A stretch of DNA of 64,000 nt from Acinetobacter sp. ANC 5054. GTDB taxonomy: Bacteria > Pseudomonadota > Gammaproteobacteria > Pseudomonadales > Moraxellaceae. The notes below the pieces were generated by a model. The model saw only the letters and a program-made list of their open reading frames with translations. It had not been told where the DNA came from and made no database searches. The first letter of the stretch is position 1. Each line of letters starts with the position of its first letter. The stretch lies in the NCBI RefSeq assembly GCF_002135295.1, contig NZ_NEGG01000008.1, positions 118,129 to 182,128 on the forward strand, in the 5' to 3' direction. Positions 8,876-19,296 of the stretch are shown here, in pieces. A program made the position numbers and the translations under genes.

Positions 8876-9922
8876 ATGTTTAAGTTTTCCGATGCCCTAC
8901 TGGATTGGTTTGATGTCCATGGTCGACATGATTTACCGTGGCAAATTGCTGATGACCCTTACAAAGTTTGGGTATCTGAAATTATGTTACAGCAGACACA
9001 AGTCAAAACCGTCTTGCAATATTTCGAGCGTTTTATCACACGTTTTCCGACAGTCAATGATTTAGGAACTGCAACGTGGGATGAAGTCGCGCCTTATTGG
9101 GCGGGGCTAGGTTACTATGCTCGTGCGCGAAATTTGCATAAAGCTGCTGGAATCGTGGCTCGTCAAGGCCATTTTCCAGAGAATTTAGCAGAATGGGTTG
9201 AACTCCCTGGCATTGGTCCTTCAACGGGCGGAGCTTTAATGTCATTGGGTTTACGTCAATATGGCGTAATTATGGATGGCAATGTTAAACGGGTGTTATC
9301 GCGATTTTTTGCCATAGAAGATGACTTATCCAAACCTGCACATGAACGCGAAATGTGGAAATTGGCTGAATCACTGTGCCCAACTGAACGTAATCATGAC
9401 TATACCCAAGCGATTATGGACTTAGGTGCGACCATCTGTACACCAAAGAAACCTTTGTGTTTTTATTGCCCTATGCAACAGCATTGCAAGGCACATCTGC
9501 AAGGTATTGAAACAGAATTACCTTTTAAGAAAGCCAAAAAAGCAGTTCCCGTAAGACGGGCCCAAGTATTACTAGTCCACTCAGAAAACGAGTGGTTCTG
9601 GCTTCAGCGACCAAGCTCAGGTCTTTGGGGTGGGCTCTGGTGTTTACCCATCTATGAAGATTCTAGCGAACTACAAAATCAAGCGTTATCGCTAGGTTTA
9701 ACACCTCTCGCTCAGCATGTAGAGATATCACATAGTTTTACCCATTTTACATGGCAACTTGAAGCGATTTGTTTTCAAGCCCAGCTTGATCAGCAAGAAT
9801 ACATTGCGTTTGAACTCCAAGGCCAATGGTTGAGTCCCAATGCTGCAACTCAACTTGGGATACCGACTGCAATGAAAAAACTCATCACTGCGCTAGAAAA
9901 TGACACGTCATCTGTGACATAG
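8876..9922 (+). CDS. mutY: MutY, A/G-specific adenine DNA glycosylase
   Basis: Removes adenine mispaired with 8-oxoguanine in base-excision repair. The 348-residue protein has the helix-hairpin-helix with LPGIGPSTGGA (about 110-120), catalytic E35 in SEIMLQQTQ and D134 in MDGNVKR. The [4Fe-4S] loop is intact as C188-X6-C195-X2-C198-X5-C204. The C-terminal third (from about residue 225) is the NUDIX-like 8-oxoG recognition domain. It is the first of a run of same-strand genes (M23 lipoprotein, 81-residue protein, tag) with short spacers that look cotranscribed. Confidence 0.96.
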   Translation: MFKFSDALLDWFDVHGRHDLPWQIADDPYKVWVSEIMLQQTQVKTVLQYFERFITRFPTVNDLGTATWDEVAPYWAGLGYYARARNLHKAAGIVARQGHFPENLAEWVELPGIGPSTGGALMSLGLRQYGVIMDGNVKRVLSRFFAIEDDLSKPAHEREMWKLAESLCPTERNHDYTQAIMDLGATICTPKKPLCFYCPMQQHCKAHLQGIETELPFKKAKKAVPVRRAQVLLVHSENEWFWLQRPSSGLWGGLWCLPIYEDSSELQNQALSLGLTPLAQHVEISHSFTHFTWQLEAICFQAQLDQQEYIAFELQGQWLSPNAATQLGIPTAMKKLITALENDTSSVT

Positions 9923-9955
9923 TCTAGGCAAACTTTTATTGCTAAAGGGACTGTT

Positions 9956-10516
9956 GTGACGCAAGGACTCGCTTTCATTCGGACATTTTTAATCGGCTTC
10001 TTCAGCCTTGCAGTCTTATTTCTTACGGCGTGTACCACAAATCCGCCAAAGCCCCCTTCTACAACACTTCCTGCGCATGAAGTCAAAAGATTGCAACAGA
10101 TGCATTTAGCCAATCAACTTCCTGTACCCGTGCATCAAGTGAAACGTAGCCAACTCAAAGACACTTGGGGAGCAGCACGTAGCCAAGGACGTAGCCATGA
10201 AGGGATTGATATTCTTGTTCCACGTGGAACAAAGGTGCTGAGTGCCACAGATGGTCTTGTTGCAGACTTACGCAATAACAATTTGGGTGGTAAAGTGATA
10301 TGGATTATGGGGCCAGCAGGCAGTTGGCATTATTATGCGCATCTAGATGGACATAAACGTGCCTTAGCGGTCGGTGACGTGATCAAAAAAGGTGATGTCA
10401 TTGGTTATGTTGGTAACACTGGCAATGCCCGTCATACTGCGCCACACTTACATTATGGAATTTACTTGGGCGGTAAAGGTCGTAATGCTGTCAATCCATA
10501 TCCATATTTACGTTAA
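9956..10516 (+). CDS. M23 family peptidoglycan endopeptidase, lipoprotein
   Basis: A 186-residue LytM/M23 metallopeptidase. The start is a GTG with AAAGGGA upstream. A lipoprotein signal ends in LTAC, giving lipidated C26. The zinc ligands are complete: H81 and D85 in SHEGID, and H165 in HLHYG. H128 in YYAHL is the other conserved histidine. All ligands are present, so it should be an active cell-wall hydrolase rather than a degenerate EnvC/NlpD activator. Where it acts (inner or outer membrane) is not certain; no Asp follows the Cys, which favours the outer membrane. It follows mutY by 33 bp. Confidence 0.9.
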   Translation: MTQGLAFIRTFLIGFFSLAVLFLTACTTNPPKPPSTTLPAHEVKRLQQMHLANQLPVPVHQVKRSQLKDTWGAARSQGRSHEGIDILVPRGTKVLSATDGLVADLRNNNLGGKVIWIMGPAGSWHYYAHLDGHKRALAVGDVIKKGDVIGYVGNTGNARHTAPHLHYGIYLGGKGRNAVNPYPYLR

Positions 10517-10532
10517 TTTTTAGGAAATATAC

Positions 10533-10778
10533 ATGTCAGAAGCGTTGATCAATCGTCTGGTCGAATTTGCAGAATCAGGTAATCAACAAAAAATCAGCTT
10601 GAATGGTCAATCGTATCAAGGCTGGATCATGGAAATTACTGAAGAAGCACTACTGATTAGCACGGGATATGCTGATAAGTCTGGGAAAGACGTATGGATT
10701 CAATTTGCCGATTTAGACCAAGCAATACTGTCTTATTGGGACAACAAAAATGACCAATGGGCTGAATTTAAGTTATAA
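10533..10778 (+). CDS. Conserved hypothetical protein, 81 residues
   Basis: I do not recognise a named family. The protein is small, acidic and soluble, with no signal peptide or membrane segment. The middle alternates strands (SYQGWIMEITEEALLIST), reminiscent of a small beta-barrel (Sm/WYL-like) fold, but this is only an impression. AGGAAATATAC precedes the ATG. It sits 16 bp after the M23 gene and 27 bp before tag, so it is almost certainly in the same transcript as mutY and tag. Confidence 0.75.
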   Translation: MSEALINRLVEFAESGNQQKISLNGQSYQGWIMEITEEALLISTGYADKSGKDVWIQFADLDQAILSYWDNKNDQWAEFKL

Positions 10779-10805
10779 ACCACAAGAAAATACTGGAGCA
10801 TTAAC

Positions 10806-11360
10806 ATGACAATTCAACGCTGTGGTTGGTGCTCGAATGACCCACTTTATATGGCATATCATGATCAAGAGTGGGGGCAACCTAGCCACGACGAGCAACA
10901 TGTATTTGAAATGCTTTGCCTCGAAGGTCAGCAAGCTGGACTGTCATGGATTACCGTTTTACGTAAGCGTGAAAGCTATCGGCAACATTTTTTTGAGCAG
11001 CCGATTCAGAGCATTGCCCAACTCAGTGATCAACAACTCCAAGACAAATTACAAGATGCGGGATTGATTCGCCATATTGGAAAATTAACGGCGATCCGTG
11101 ACAACGCACGTGCTTGGGAAAAACTCAAACACGATGGCATCGACCCTGTTGCCTGGCTCTGGAGTTTTGTTGATGCAAATGTGCAAAATAATGATGTGCC
11201 CGATTATAAAAGCGCGCCTGCACAGACAGCGCAAAGCCAAGCCTTATCAAAAGCACTCAAAAAGCACGGTTTTAAATTTGTCGGCCCGACCACCTGCTAT
11301 GCGCTGATGCAATCTATTGGCATGGTCAACGACCACGAAAATCATTGTCATTTTAAATAA
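10806..11360 (+). CDS. tag: DNA-3-methyladenine glycosylase I (Tag)
   Basis: Excises 3-methyladenine from alkylated DNA. The 184-residue protein begins with the family signature CGWCSNDPLYMAYHDQEWG. The zinc snap ligands are present with the family spacing: C6 and H19 at the N-terminus, and H177 and C181 in the last residues. The catalytic-region EGQQAGLSW is also intact. The start ATG at 10806 has ACTGGAGCATTAAC upstream. It is cotranscribed with mutY and the two small genes between, a grouping of two DNA glycosylases. Confidence 0.95.
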   Translation: MTIQRCGWCSNDPLYMAYHDQEWGQPSHDEQHVFEMLCLEGQQAGLSWITVLRKRESYRQHFFEQPIQSIAQLSDQQLQDKLQDAGLIRHIGKLTAIRDNARAWEKLKHDGIDPVAWLWSFVDANVQNNDVPDYKSAPAQTAQSQALSKALKKHGFKFVGPTTCYALMQSIGMVNDHENHCHFK

Positions 11361-11409
11361 AGTTTCAACAATTAGTCTAAATCCAATTATTTTCATGAGG
11401 AATATTCAT

Positions 11410-12432
11410 ATGAGCGACAACTTAATCCGTGCATATGCAGCCATGAATGCTGGCGAAAGCTTGGTTCCATACCAGTTCGATGCGGGTGATTTACAAGCCC
11501 ATCAAGTTGAAGTCAAAGTTGAATATTGTGGCTTATGTCATTCTGATATTTCGATTATTGAAAATGATTGGAAATCATCCGTCTATCCTGCTGTACCAGG
11601 CCATGAAATTATTGGGACCATTACGCAACTCGGTAGTGAAGCCAAAGGCTTGAAAGTCGGACAACGTGTGGGAATCGGCTGGACTGCTGAAAGTTGTCAG
11701 CACTGTGATCCGTGTATCGATGGTCGCCAAGTGCAATGTACTGGAACTAAGACTGCAACCATCGTCGGTCATGCTGGTGGCTTTGCCGAAAAAGTCCGCG
11801 CGGGTTGGCAATGGGTGATTCCCCTGCCGGAGGATCTTGATCCGAGCAGTGCAGGCCCCCTACTTTGCGGTGGGATCACTGTTTTTGATCCAATTTTACA
11901 GCACCAAATTCAGGCCATTCACCATGTTGCAGTGATTGGGATTGGCGGTTTAGGACACATGGCAATTAAGTTATTAAAAGCATGGGGCTGTGAAATTACC
12001 GCGTTTACCTCAAGTTTAGATAAAACCGAAGAACTCAAAGCCATGGGTGCTGACCATGTGGTGAGTAGTCGTGATACAACCGCACTCAAAGCACAACGCG
12101 GTAAGTTTAATTTAATTCTCAGTACGGTGAATGTCACTCTAGACTGGCCAGCTTATCTTTCAACGCTCGCACCAAATGGATGTGTACATATGCTTGGACT
12201 TGCACTTGAACCCATGCAAATCCCTGCGGGGATGTTGATTAGTGGCGCAAAATCGGTGACAGGATCTTCAACAGGTTCACCAGCTGCGCTACGCCAATTA
12301 TTGAAATTTGCCGCACGACAAAATATTGCACCGCAGATTGAACTGTTCCCGATGTCGCAAGTGAATGAAGCCATTGAACGCTTACATTCAGGCCAAGTAC
12401 GTTACCGTGTTGTGCTGAAAGCCGATTTTTAA
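11410..12432 (+). CDS. Zinc-dependent alcohol dehydrogenase, NAD(P) dependent (MDR family)
   Basis: A 340-residue medium-chain dehydrogenase. The frame runs upstream into tag, but GAGGAA before the ATG at 11410 and the N-terminus fix the start there. Catalytic zinc ligands C40 (EYCGLCHSD) and H65-E66 (PGHE) are present. The structural-zinc cysteines lie in ESCQHCDPCIDGRQVQC, and the Rossmann motif is GIGGLGH. The pattern resembles the CAD/YahK subgroup that reduces aldehydes. The natural substrate is unknown. It lies 49 bp after tag and ends at a strong terminator. Confidence 0.88.
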   Translation: MSDNLIRAYAAMNAGESLVPYQFDAGDLQAHQVEVKVEYCGLCHSDISIIENDWKSSVYPAVPGHEIIGTITQLGSEAKGLKVGQRVGIGWTAESCQHCDPCIDGRQVQCTGTKTATIVGHAGGFAEKVRAGWQWVIPLPEDLDPSSAGPLLCGGITVFDPILQHQIQAIHHVAVIGIGGLGHMAIKLLKAWGCEITAFTSSLDKTEELKAMGADHVVSSRDTTALKAQRGKFNLILSTVNVTLDWPAYLSTLAPNGCVHMLGLALEPMQIPAGMLISGAKSVTGSSTGSPAALRQLLKFAARQNIAPQIELFPMSQVNEAIERLHSGQVRYRVVLKADF

Positions 12433-12458
12433 TGTATTGAAAATTGATTCCAAGCCTT

Positions 12459-12490
12459 AAAAAAAGCCTGCACATTTACAGGCTTTTTTT
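12459..12490 (+). terminator. Bidirectional terminator between the ADH gene and the convergent MocR regulator
   Basis: AAAAAAAGCCTG pairs with CAGGCTTTTTTT around an 8-nt loop. T or A tracts on both sides let it serve both the plus-strand ADH gene and the minus-strand regulator ending at 12523. Confidence 0.9.
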
Positions 12491-12522
12491 TATAGCGATA
12501 AATAAGATCATGTTTCTGATCT

Positions 12523-13965
12523 TTAGGCTGCAGATTTACCCTTCAGTTGTGATTTAACCCAGTCTGCCAATAGTTGAATGGCATGTTGAATGTCCGTCGT
12601 CAGTTCATGGCCTGCATTTAAGCGAATACAATTGTTATAGCGCTGGTCTTCACCAAATAAAATCCCAGGCACGATATTAATCCCCTGCTCAGCTGCGAAA
12701 TAATACAAGGCTAAACTGTTGATCTGATCTGGAAACTGTAGCCATAGCGCATAATTGCCCTGCGGATCATTCAAACGAAAATCAATGCCATGAAAAGCCT
12801 GCGCAATAAATTGGCGGTATTCTTCAACTTGCTGCTTTAACTTAGGACGTAGCACTGTGAGATGCTGACGGTATTCGCGGCTAAAAATAAAATCGGCCAA
12901 TCCCAATTGTAATGGGGTATTGACAGAAACATTGCGTAGCAGCAATTTCGCATGCAAATGTTTTAAGCTGGGTGGGATACAAAACCAGCCCAGCCGATAC
13001 GAAGGCGATAAAGACTTCGACACCGAACCGCAGTACACCACATAGCCTTCACGATCCCAATACTGAATCGGTAGCGGCCGCTGCATGCTAAAACTGCATT
13101 CGGCATAAATATCATCTTCGATTACATAGCATTGGTACTGGGCTGCCAATTGGGCAATTTTTTCTTTCTCGGCATTGCTTAAACAAAAGCCCAGCGGGTT
13201 TTGAAAATTCGCGGTGAGTAAGCAAACTTTAGCGCCAGACTGTTGCATCGCTTGCTCTAAACGCACGAGGTCAAAACCTTCGGTATTGGCTGGAATCTCC
13301 ACGATTTTGCGCTTCATCAGCGCTAACATTTGTAGCTGACCATTATAATTTGGTGTCGGTACAATCACCCCATCGCCCTCATTCGTGAGGCTTGCGATCA
13401 TCACGGCAAGCGTCGGCATACACCCATTACTAATATAAATCTGCTCTGGCACAATATGAAAACCATCTTCTGCCCAATGTGCAGAGAGCGCTTCACGCAG
13501 ACGCATATGCCCTTGGCGATCACTGTAGAGGAAATCTTCAGGTTTACTGTATTTTAAAGCCCTTTGAATTGAGCGGCTTAAGGCTTTGGCGGGAACCAGA
13601 TTGGGAGACAGCTGAATGGAACCTAAATGAATCATTTTACTGTTGATGGCTGCTTCGTGTATTTCAATTTGCAGGCCTAAATTGGACACATCCCTTATTT
13701 TGGATTGAAAATCTGGGTGCTCTGGAGCATGAATGACACAAGTTGTGGTTTGTACTAACTGTTGCACAAAATAACCCGATTTGGCTTTAGCGTAAATTAA
13801 GCCTTGCGCTTCCAAGAGTTCATAACAGCTTTTGGCAGTATTTAGGCTAATCTCCTGCTGCTGTGCAAATTGGCGTAGGGAAGGTAGGCGCAGGTCCACG
13901 GCAATTTCCCCTGACTTAATTTTCTGCCCCAACTGCTGTGCTAGCAACTGATATTGAAAGGCCAT
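12523..13965 (-). CDS. MocR/PdxR-type GntR regulator with aminotransferase-like domain
   Basis: A 480-residue fusion of an N-terminal GntR winged helix-turn-helix (about residues 1-70) to a fold-type I PLP domain. The PLP lysine lies in CGSVSKSLSPSYRLGW. The aspartate and asparagine of the cofactor site are in VIEDDIYAE and TANFQNPLG. The GTG 12 bp upstream is open, but ATG at 13965 gives a start typical of the family (MAFQYQLLAQQLG). It is divergent from a small lipoprotein gene. Two copies of TATCTGTACCCA span its own start codon and leader, suggesting autoregulation. PdxR is one MocR member; no pdxST genes are nearby, so the effector and target are open. Confidence 0.87.
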   Translation of the reverse strand: MAFQYQLLAQQLGQKIKSGEIAVDLRLPSLRQFAQQQEISLNTAKSCYELLEAQGLIYAKAKSGYFVQQLVQTTTCVIHAPEHPDFQSKIRDVSNLGLQIEIHEAAINSKMIHLGSIQLSPNLVPAKALSRSIQRALKYSKPEDFLYSDRQGHMRLREALSAHWAEDGFHIVPEQIYISNGCMPTLAVMIASLTNEGDGVIVPTPNYNGQLQMLALMKRKIVEIPANTEGFDLVRLEQAMQQSGAKVCLLTANFQNPLGFCLSNAEKEKIAQLAAQYQCYVIEDDIYAECSFSMQRPLPIQYWDREGYVVYCGSVSKSLSPSYRLGWFCIPPSLKHLHAKLLLRNVSVNTPLQLGLADFIFSREYRQHLTVLRPKLKQQVEEYRQFIAQAFHGIDFRLNDPQGNYALWLQFPDQINSLALYYFAAEQGINIVPGILFGEDQRYNNCIRLNAGHELTTDIQHAIQLLADWVKSQLKGKSAA

Positions 13966-14036
13966 ATCTGTACCCACTTTTTTATATTTACTGTATCTGT
14001 ACCCATAAACCTAACATATTTAAGCTTTCTGTACAG
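13965..14036. promoter_or_regulatory. Direct-repeat operator candidate of the MocR regulator
   Basis: TATCTGTACCCA occurs twice in the same orientation, at 13965-13976 and 13994-14005 (29-bp period). The related palindrome CTGTACAG lies at 14029-14036. MocR regulators are known to bind pairs of direct repeats in front of their own or a divergent gene. The location between the divergent start codons fits that; the assignment is an inference. Confidence 0.6.
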
Positions 14037-14063
14037 TTTTTCAATAAGATACAGGAGCGAGAC

Positions 14064-14498
14064 ATGAAAATAACCGCCGCTAGACTCACGCTTTTGAGCT
14101 GCGCCCTTACACTTTCTGCCTGTCAGCCGCACACATCAGATGCAACCGCTCAGCAGCACTTTATTTGTCAATCATTAATCGAAGGCTTTTTAAAAACACA
14201 ACATTTGAGCCAGTATAAACTGTGGCATATAGAACCAGCACTGCAACATGCCGCTAGCTACCGTCGCTATATTTATCAAGCACAAGTTTCGAACAACATG
14301 AATTTATTACCTCGCCAGCAAAAATTAGCTTTCAATTGCGAGCAACTCTCTACGCGTCAATTCCAAATTCAATTTTCTGATCCTGCTCAGCAACATGCAA
14401 CTGGAACGAATCATTTGCTCAGTTTACAGTTACCTGAACCTAAGCAAATGAAACAACTCACTGCCTATGCACTCTCATCATCCAATACTGGGAATTAA
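14064..14498 (+). CDS. Small lipoprotein of unknown function
   Basis: The start is the ATG at 14064 with AGGAG upstream; the open frame extends further 5' without support. The 144-residue product has a lipoprotein signal ending in LSAC, so lipidated C20, followed by a soluble domain of about 120 residues with two more cysteines. I recognise no family. It is divergent from the MocR regulator and shares its repeat-bearing promoter region, which makes it the best candidate target. It is convergent with the START-like gene, whose stop lies 2 bp away. Confidence 0.75.
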   Translation: MKITAARLTLLSCALTLSACQPHTSDATAQQHFICQSLIEGFLKTQHLSQYKLWHIEPALQHAASYRRYIYQAQVSNNMNLLPRQQKLAFNCEQLSTRQFQIQFSDPAQQHATGTNHLLSLQLPEPKQMKQLTAYALSSSNTGN

Positions 14499-14500
14499 AC

Positions 14501-15145
14501 CTACTTAAGAATCTCAGGTAATGGCGTGGATACTTGAGGCCTTCCAAGTTCTGCTTTCATTTTCTGCAACATCTGATAAGGCTGCTGCTGCACAAACATA
14601 TTCACAAAACTGAGTGGAATAGAACCTTCAGGATTGGCATAGCCATAGGTCGATACTTTGACTTTTTTGTTGCCGAGGCGCTGAAAAGTCCAGTCCCCTT
14701 CATAATCGGTCAAGCGAACATAATTCGGATTGAGCGGGTAACCTTTTTGAATGGCTTTATTTTGAATGCTAATGATGCCTTGCGCATCTTTACGCATTTT
14801 ACCCTGTACCACCAAATCGCGATCTTTTAATGGAAATGGAAAATCCAGCACCATATATAACGTAAATTCCCCTTTTTTATCATCTCGGGAAATAATTTTG
14901 ACACTGCCCATATAAGGTACCCATTTCACGGCATTTTCTACATCTAAAACCAATGAAACGGCTTTTTCTAAGGGCACATCAAAGCTGGTTTCAGCCTTAT
15001 ATTGAAATACTGGATTTTTTTCATCTTGATAGGTCCAGACCTTTATATTGTTTTTATTAATACTAAGCTTAGCATTATCCATCGATTTAGCCTGTACTGT
15101 CGCAGCCAATGCGACAGCACACGCCATAAAAATGACTTTTTTCAT
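14501..15145 (-). CDS. START/SRPBCC-like secreted protein
   Basis: A 214-residue protein with a cleavable signal peptide (predicted cut after VQA, residue 19). The rest fits a START-type lipid-binding fold: FDVPLEKAVSLVLDVENAVKWVPYMG, the segment DFPFPLKDRDLVV and a C-terminal helix. These features match the START-domain group of gammaproteobacterial periplasmic proteins. A small hydrophobic ligand is likely but unknown. It lies 58 bp after dapB on the same strand and may be read from the dapB promoter or its own. Confidence 0.78.
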   Translation of the reverse strand: MKKVIFMACAVALAATVQAKSMDNAKLSINKNNIKVWTYQDEKNPVFQYKAETSFDVPLEKAVSLVLDVENAVKWVPYMGSVKIISRDDKKGEFTLYMVLDFPFPLKDRDLVVQGKMRKDAQGIISIQNKAIQKGYPLNPNYVRLTDYEGDWTFQRLGNKKVKVSTYGYANPEGSIPLSFVNMFVQQQPYQMLQKMKAELGRPQVSTPLPEILK

Positions 15146-15203
15146 TCCATTGATCGTCTTATTTTAATTTTATTTTGTTGTTATAAAGGATTTTAACGCG
15201 CTT

Positions 15204-16336
<1,133 letters not shown>

Positions 16337-17986
16337 ATGAAAACCTTACTGTATCTGTGTGCTGCCGGGTGTATTGCATTGGCCTGGCTGATTCCTATTC
16401 ACTACCGTCCTTGGGCAACCTATACGGGTGAGCTATACACGTTTTTTGCGCTGTTTGCTTTGGCTGCCACGTTCTTTAAACAGAAGCTTGAAATTGCCAA
16501 GATTTCACTTCCTCTACTGATTTTAGCCCTGATTCCGATGCTACAACTGCTGTTCGGTCAGGTTTACTACTTCAGTATTGCACTGCTCTGTATGCTGTTT
16601 GTCTTCAGTTTCTGGCTGTGTATCAACATGGGCTTTAGTTTGTCACGTACAGCTGAAGCACGAGAAAAAACCTTTCGCTACGTCTGTATCACCTTTGCAG
16701 TTTCTGGTGTTTTGACGGGTTTGATTGCCATTTGCCAATGGCTGGATTTCGATCGTTTTCTGCCTTTTGTGATGAAAATCAGCGGGACAACGCGTCCATT
16801 TGCCAATTTTGCCCAGCCTAATAACATGGCAACGTTCTTGCTCATGGCCTTGTTGGCTTGTCTGTATTTATATGAACAACAAAAAGTTAAAACGCGCTAT
16901 TTGGTGGCCTGCGCCATTCCTATTTTAGTCGGGATTGCCTTGAGCCAATCGCGCACTTCATGGGTGGCAAGCATCTGTATTTTGCTGTATTTGGCTTATG
17001 CCCAGTACCGAGATTATATCCGCCTGCGTTGGTTTTATAGTTTGGCATGGTTCCTTGGTTTTATCGGGCTAATTGTGATGATGCCAAAGCTCAGTCAATT
17101 GATGAGCCAAATGTCCGACATGAATATTCAGGAAAGTCGTGATGTAGTACAGCGTGCAGGCGGTGATATGTCTCGTCTGGCAATATGGAAGCAAATGGCA
17201 CATGCCGTTGCTGCACAGCCTTGGTTTGGCTATGGTTGGCATCAAACCAGTACTGCGTTTGTAGCCATTTCCGATACTGTAGCTGGTCCTGTCTGGGTTC
17301 GTAGTGCACACAATTTCATCTTGGATTTTTTATTGTGGAATGGTGCAATTATTGGCGTACCCTTCTTGGCTTATTTTGCCTACTGGGGGATTCAACTGCA
17401 AAAATTGGCCAAGTCTGCGCTATCAATCATTGGTTTACTCATGGTCGGCGTTTTTGCCATTCATGCCATGTTGGAATTTCCACAAAATTACGCTTATTTC
17501 CTACTCCCTGCTGGCTTTATCATTGGGATATTACAAGCGGCAAAAGCGCAAACAGCTTCATTTCAACTATCGCCTTGGTTTATACGCATTGTCTTTATCA
17601 TTGGTGTGCTGTTAATTACGGTCATTTATCGCGACTATGCCAATGCAGCGATTCAACTGGGTCAAGCGTCGAAATACGAAAAAAGTCCTGAGAAAATCAC
17701 CAATCATGAGCCGATTTATTTACTGACCGAATTTAAACATCGTGTGGCAATTATTCGTTTGAATCCCTATCAAAAAGTCTCGGAGCAAACGATTCAAGAG
17801 ACCGATAAATTGGTAAGAAGTTATCCTGCCAAATATCACTTGATAAAATATGCCCGTTTATTGGCTTTTAATGGTCGTGAGGTGGAAGCGCGTCATCAAC
17901 TGCAACGCCTCAAAACCATTTATAAAATTGACATGAGCTATGAGGATTTACTGCCACCGATTCATCCCGCTCAAACCGAACATTAA
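16337..17986 (+). CDS. pglL: PglL-type O-oligosaccharyltransferase (Wzy_C / O-antigen ligase superfamily)
   Basis: A 549-residue inner-membrane protein with about a dozen hydrophobic segments. A large periplasmic loop lies around residues 245-330, and a soluble C-terminal tail runs from about 430. The region with RPFANFAQPNNMATFL and GIALSQSRTSW is typical of PglL enzymes and the Wzy_C fold. The family transfers lipid-linked glycan to serine or threonine of periplasmic proteins. In Acinetobacter a general PglL encoded apart from the pilin-specific TfpO/PglL has been shown to use capsule repeat units. This gene stands alone, close to the K locus, and not beside a pilin gene, so I infer the general enzyme. 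WaaL-like ligase or Wzy activity is the alternative. Confidence 0.8.
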   Translation: MKTLLYLCAAGCIALAWLIPIHYRPWATYTGELYTFFALFALAATFFKQKLEIAKISLPLLILALIPMLQLLFGQVYYFSIALLCMLFVFSFWLCINMGFSLSRTAEAREKTFRYVCITFAVSGVLTGLIAICQWLDFDRFLPFVMKISGTTRPFANFAQPNNMATFLLMALLACLYLYEQQKVKTRYLVACAIPILVGIALSQSRTSWVASICILLYLAYAQYRDYIRLRWFYSLAWFLGFIGLIVMMPKLSQLMSQMSDMNIQESRDVVQRAGGDMSRLAIWKQMAHAVAAQPWFGYGWHQTSTAFVAISDTVAGPVWVRSAHNFILDFLLWNGAIIGVPFLAYFAYWGIQLQKLAKSALSIIGLLMVGVFAIHAMLEFPQNYAYFLLPAGFIIGILQAAKAQTASFQLSPWFIRIVFIIGVLLITVIYRDYANAAIQLGQASKYEKSPEKITNHEPIYLLTEFKHRVAIIRLNPYQKVSEQTIQETDKLVRSYPAKYHLIKYARLLAFNGREVEARHQLQRLKTIYKIDMSYEDLLPPIHPAQTEH

Positions 17987-18003
17987 TATGTGGAAACACC
18001 CAT

Positions 18004-18034
18004 AAAAAAAGCCTGCATGAATGCAGGCTTTTTT
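18004..18034. terminator. Bidirectional terminator between pglL and dnaJ
   Basis: A7-GCCTGCAT pairs with ATGCAGGCTTTTTT around a 2-nt centre. It stands between convergent genes, with A and T tracts for both directions. Confidence 0.9.
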
Positions 18035-18072
18035 GATATGACTTATTTTTTGAATAAGCCAGTGAGAATCAC

Positions 18073-19188
18073 TTAGTCAAATAGACGATCAAAGAATGAT
18101 TTTTTCTTTGGTGAAGATGTATTGTCATCTCCATCCATGGTTTCTTGCAATTCTTTTAATAACTCGCGCTGACGTGATGTTAAGTTCACTGGTGTCTCTA
18201 CCACAATGCGGCAAAGTAAATCGCCAGTCATGCTGGTACGTACAGGTTTTACACCCTTACCACGCAGTCGGAACAATTTACCTGTTTGTGTGCCTTCAGG
18301 CACTTTGAGGCTGACACGACCATCTAAAGTTGGGATCTGAATTTCTTTACCCAAAGCAGCATCTGCAATGCTTACAGGTACGTCCATATACAGGTCTGCG
18401 CCATCACGTTGGAAGATTTCGTGTTCACGAACAACCACTTCTACATATAAGTCGCCAGCTTGGCCATCACGGATCGCCTCACCTTTACCACTTAAACGTA
18501 CGCGATCGCCATTGTCCACACCCGCAGGAATAGTAACTTCAAGCGTTTGTTGACGGTCTGACACACCTGAACCATGACATTTATTACATGGGTTTTTAAT
18601 GATTTTGCCTTGACCACGACACGTGCTACAGGTTTGCTGCACAGAGAAGAAGCCTTGCTGCATGCGCACTTGGCCTGCACCATGACAGGTTTTACAGGTT
18701 TCAACATCGTTCGGGTTTTTAGAACCTTTACCATCGCAGGCATCACATGGTGCTGGCGCAGTAAAGGTAATGGTTTTTTTCACGCCCTTCACAGCTTCTT
18801 CAAGCGTAAGTTCCATGACATAACGTAAGTCTGAACCGCGACGCGCACGTTGCTGACCACGACCACCACCACCAAAAGCGCCACCGAAAATGTCGCCAAA
18901 CTGACTAAAGATGTCTTCTGCGTTAAAACCGCCACCGAAGCCACCGCCGCCGCCCATACCACCTTCAAAGGCTTGATGGCCCATACGGTCGTACATGCTA
19001 CGTTTTTCACTGTCTGAAAGAATTTCATAAGCTTCTGCAGCTTCTTTAAATTTTTCTTCAGCTTCTGCGTTATCTGGGTTACGGTCAGGGTGATACTTCA
19101 TCGCCAACTTGCGGTAGGCTTTTTTAATTTCATCATCACCTGCGGTTTTAGAAACGCCTAAAACCTCATAATAATCACGTTTAGCCAT
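18073..19188 (-). CDS. dnaJ: Chaperone protein DnaJ
   Basis: Hsp40 co-chaperone that stimulates DnaK ATPase. All parts are present in 371 residues. The J domain carries HPD at residues 33-35 and is followed by a Gly/Phe-rich linker. Four CxxCxGxG zinc motifs follow ([32 protein letters not shown]), then the C-terminal substrate-binding domains. dnaK is not adjacent in the window; a small membrane-protein gene lies 108 bp upstream instead. Confidence 0.97.
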   Translation of the reverse strand: MAKRDYYEVLGVSKTAGDDEIKKAYRKLAMKYHPDRNPDNAEAEEKFKEAAEAYEILSDSEKRSMYDRMGHQAFEGGMGGGGGFGGGFNAEDIFSQFGDIFGGAFGGGGRGQQRARRGSDLRYVMELTLEEAVKGVKKTITFTAPAPCDACDGKGSKNPNDVETCKTCHGAGQVRMQQGFFSVQQTCSTCRGQGKIIKNPCNKCHGSGVSDRQQTLEVTIPAGVDNGDRVRLSGKGEAIRDGQAGDLYVEVVVREHEIFQRDGADLYMDVPVSIADAALGKEIQIPTLDGRVSLKVPEGTQTGKLFRLRGKGVKPVRTSMTGDLLCRIVVETPVNLTSRQRELLKELQETMDGDDNTSSPKKKSFFDRLFD

Positions 19189-19296
19189 GTCTGGCGATGC
19201 TCCTCACGGAATTCAATTTAATACTTAACTGTGGTCTGAAATTGGGGGATCAAACCATTTTTTCAAGGCTTCGACAGGAAAAAATTTTGTACAGGC

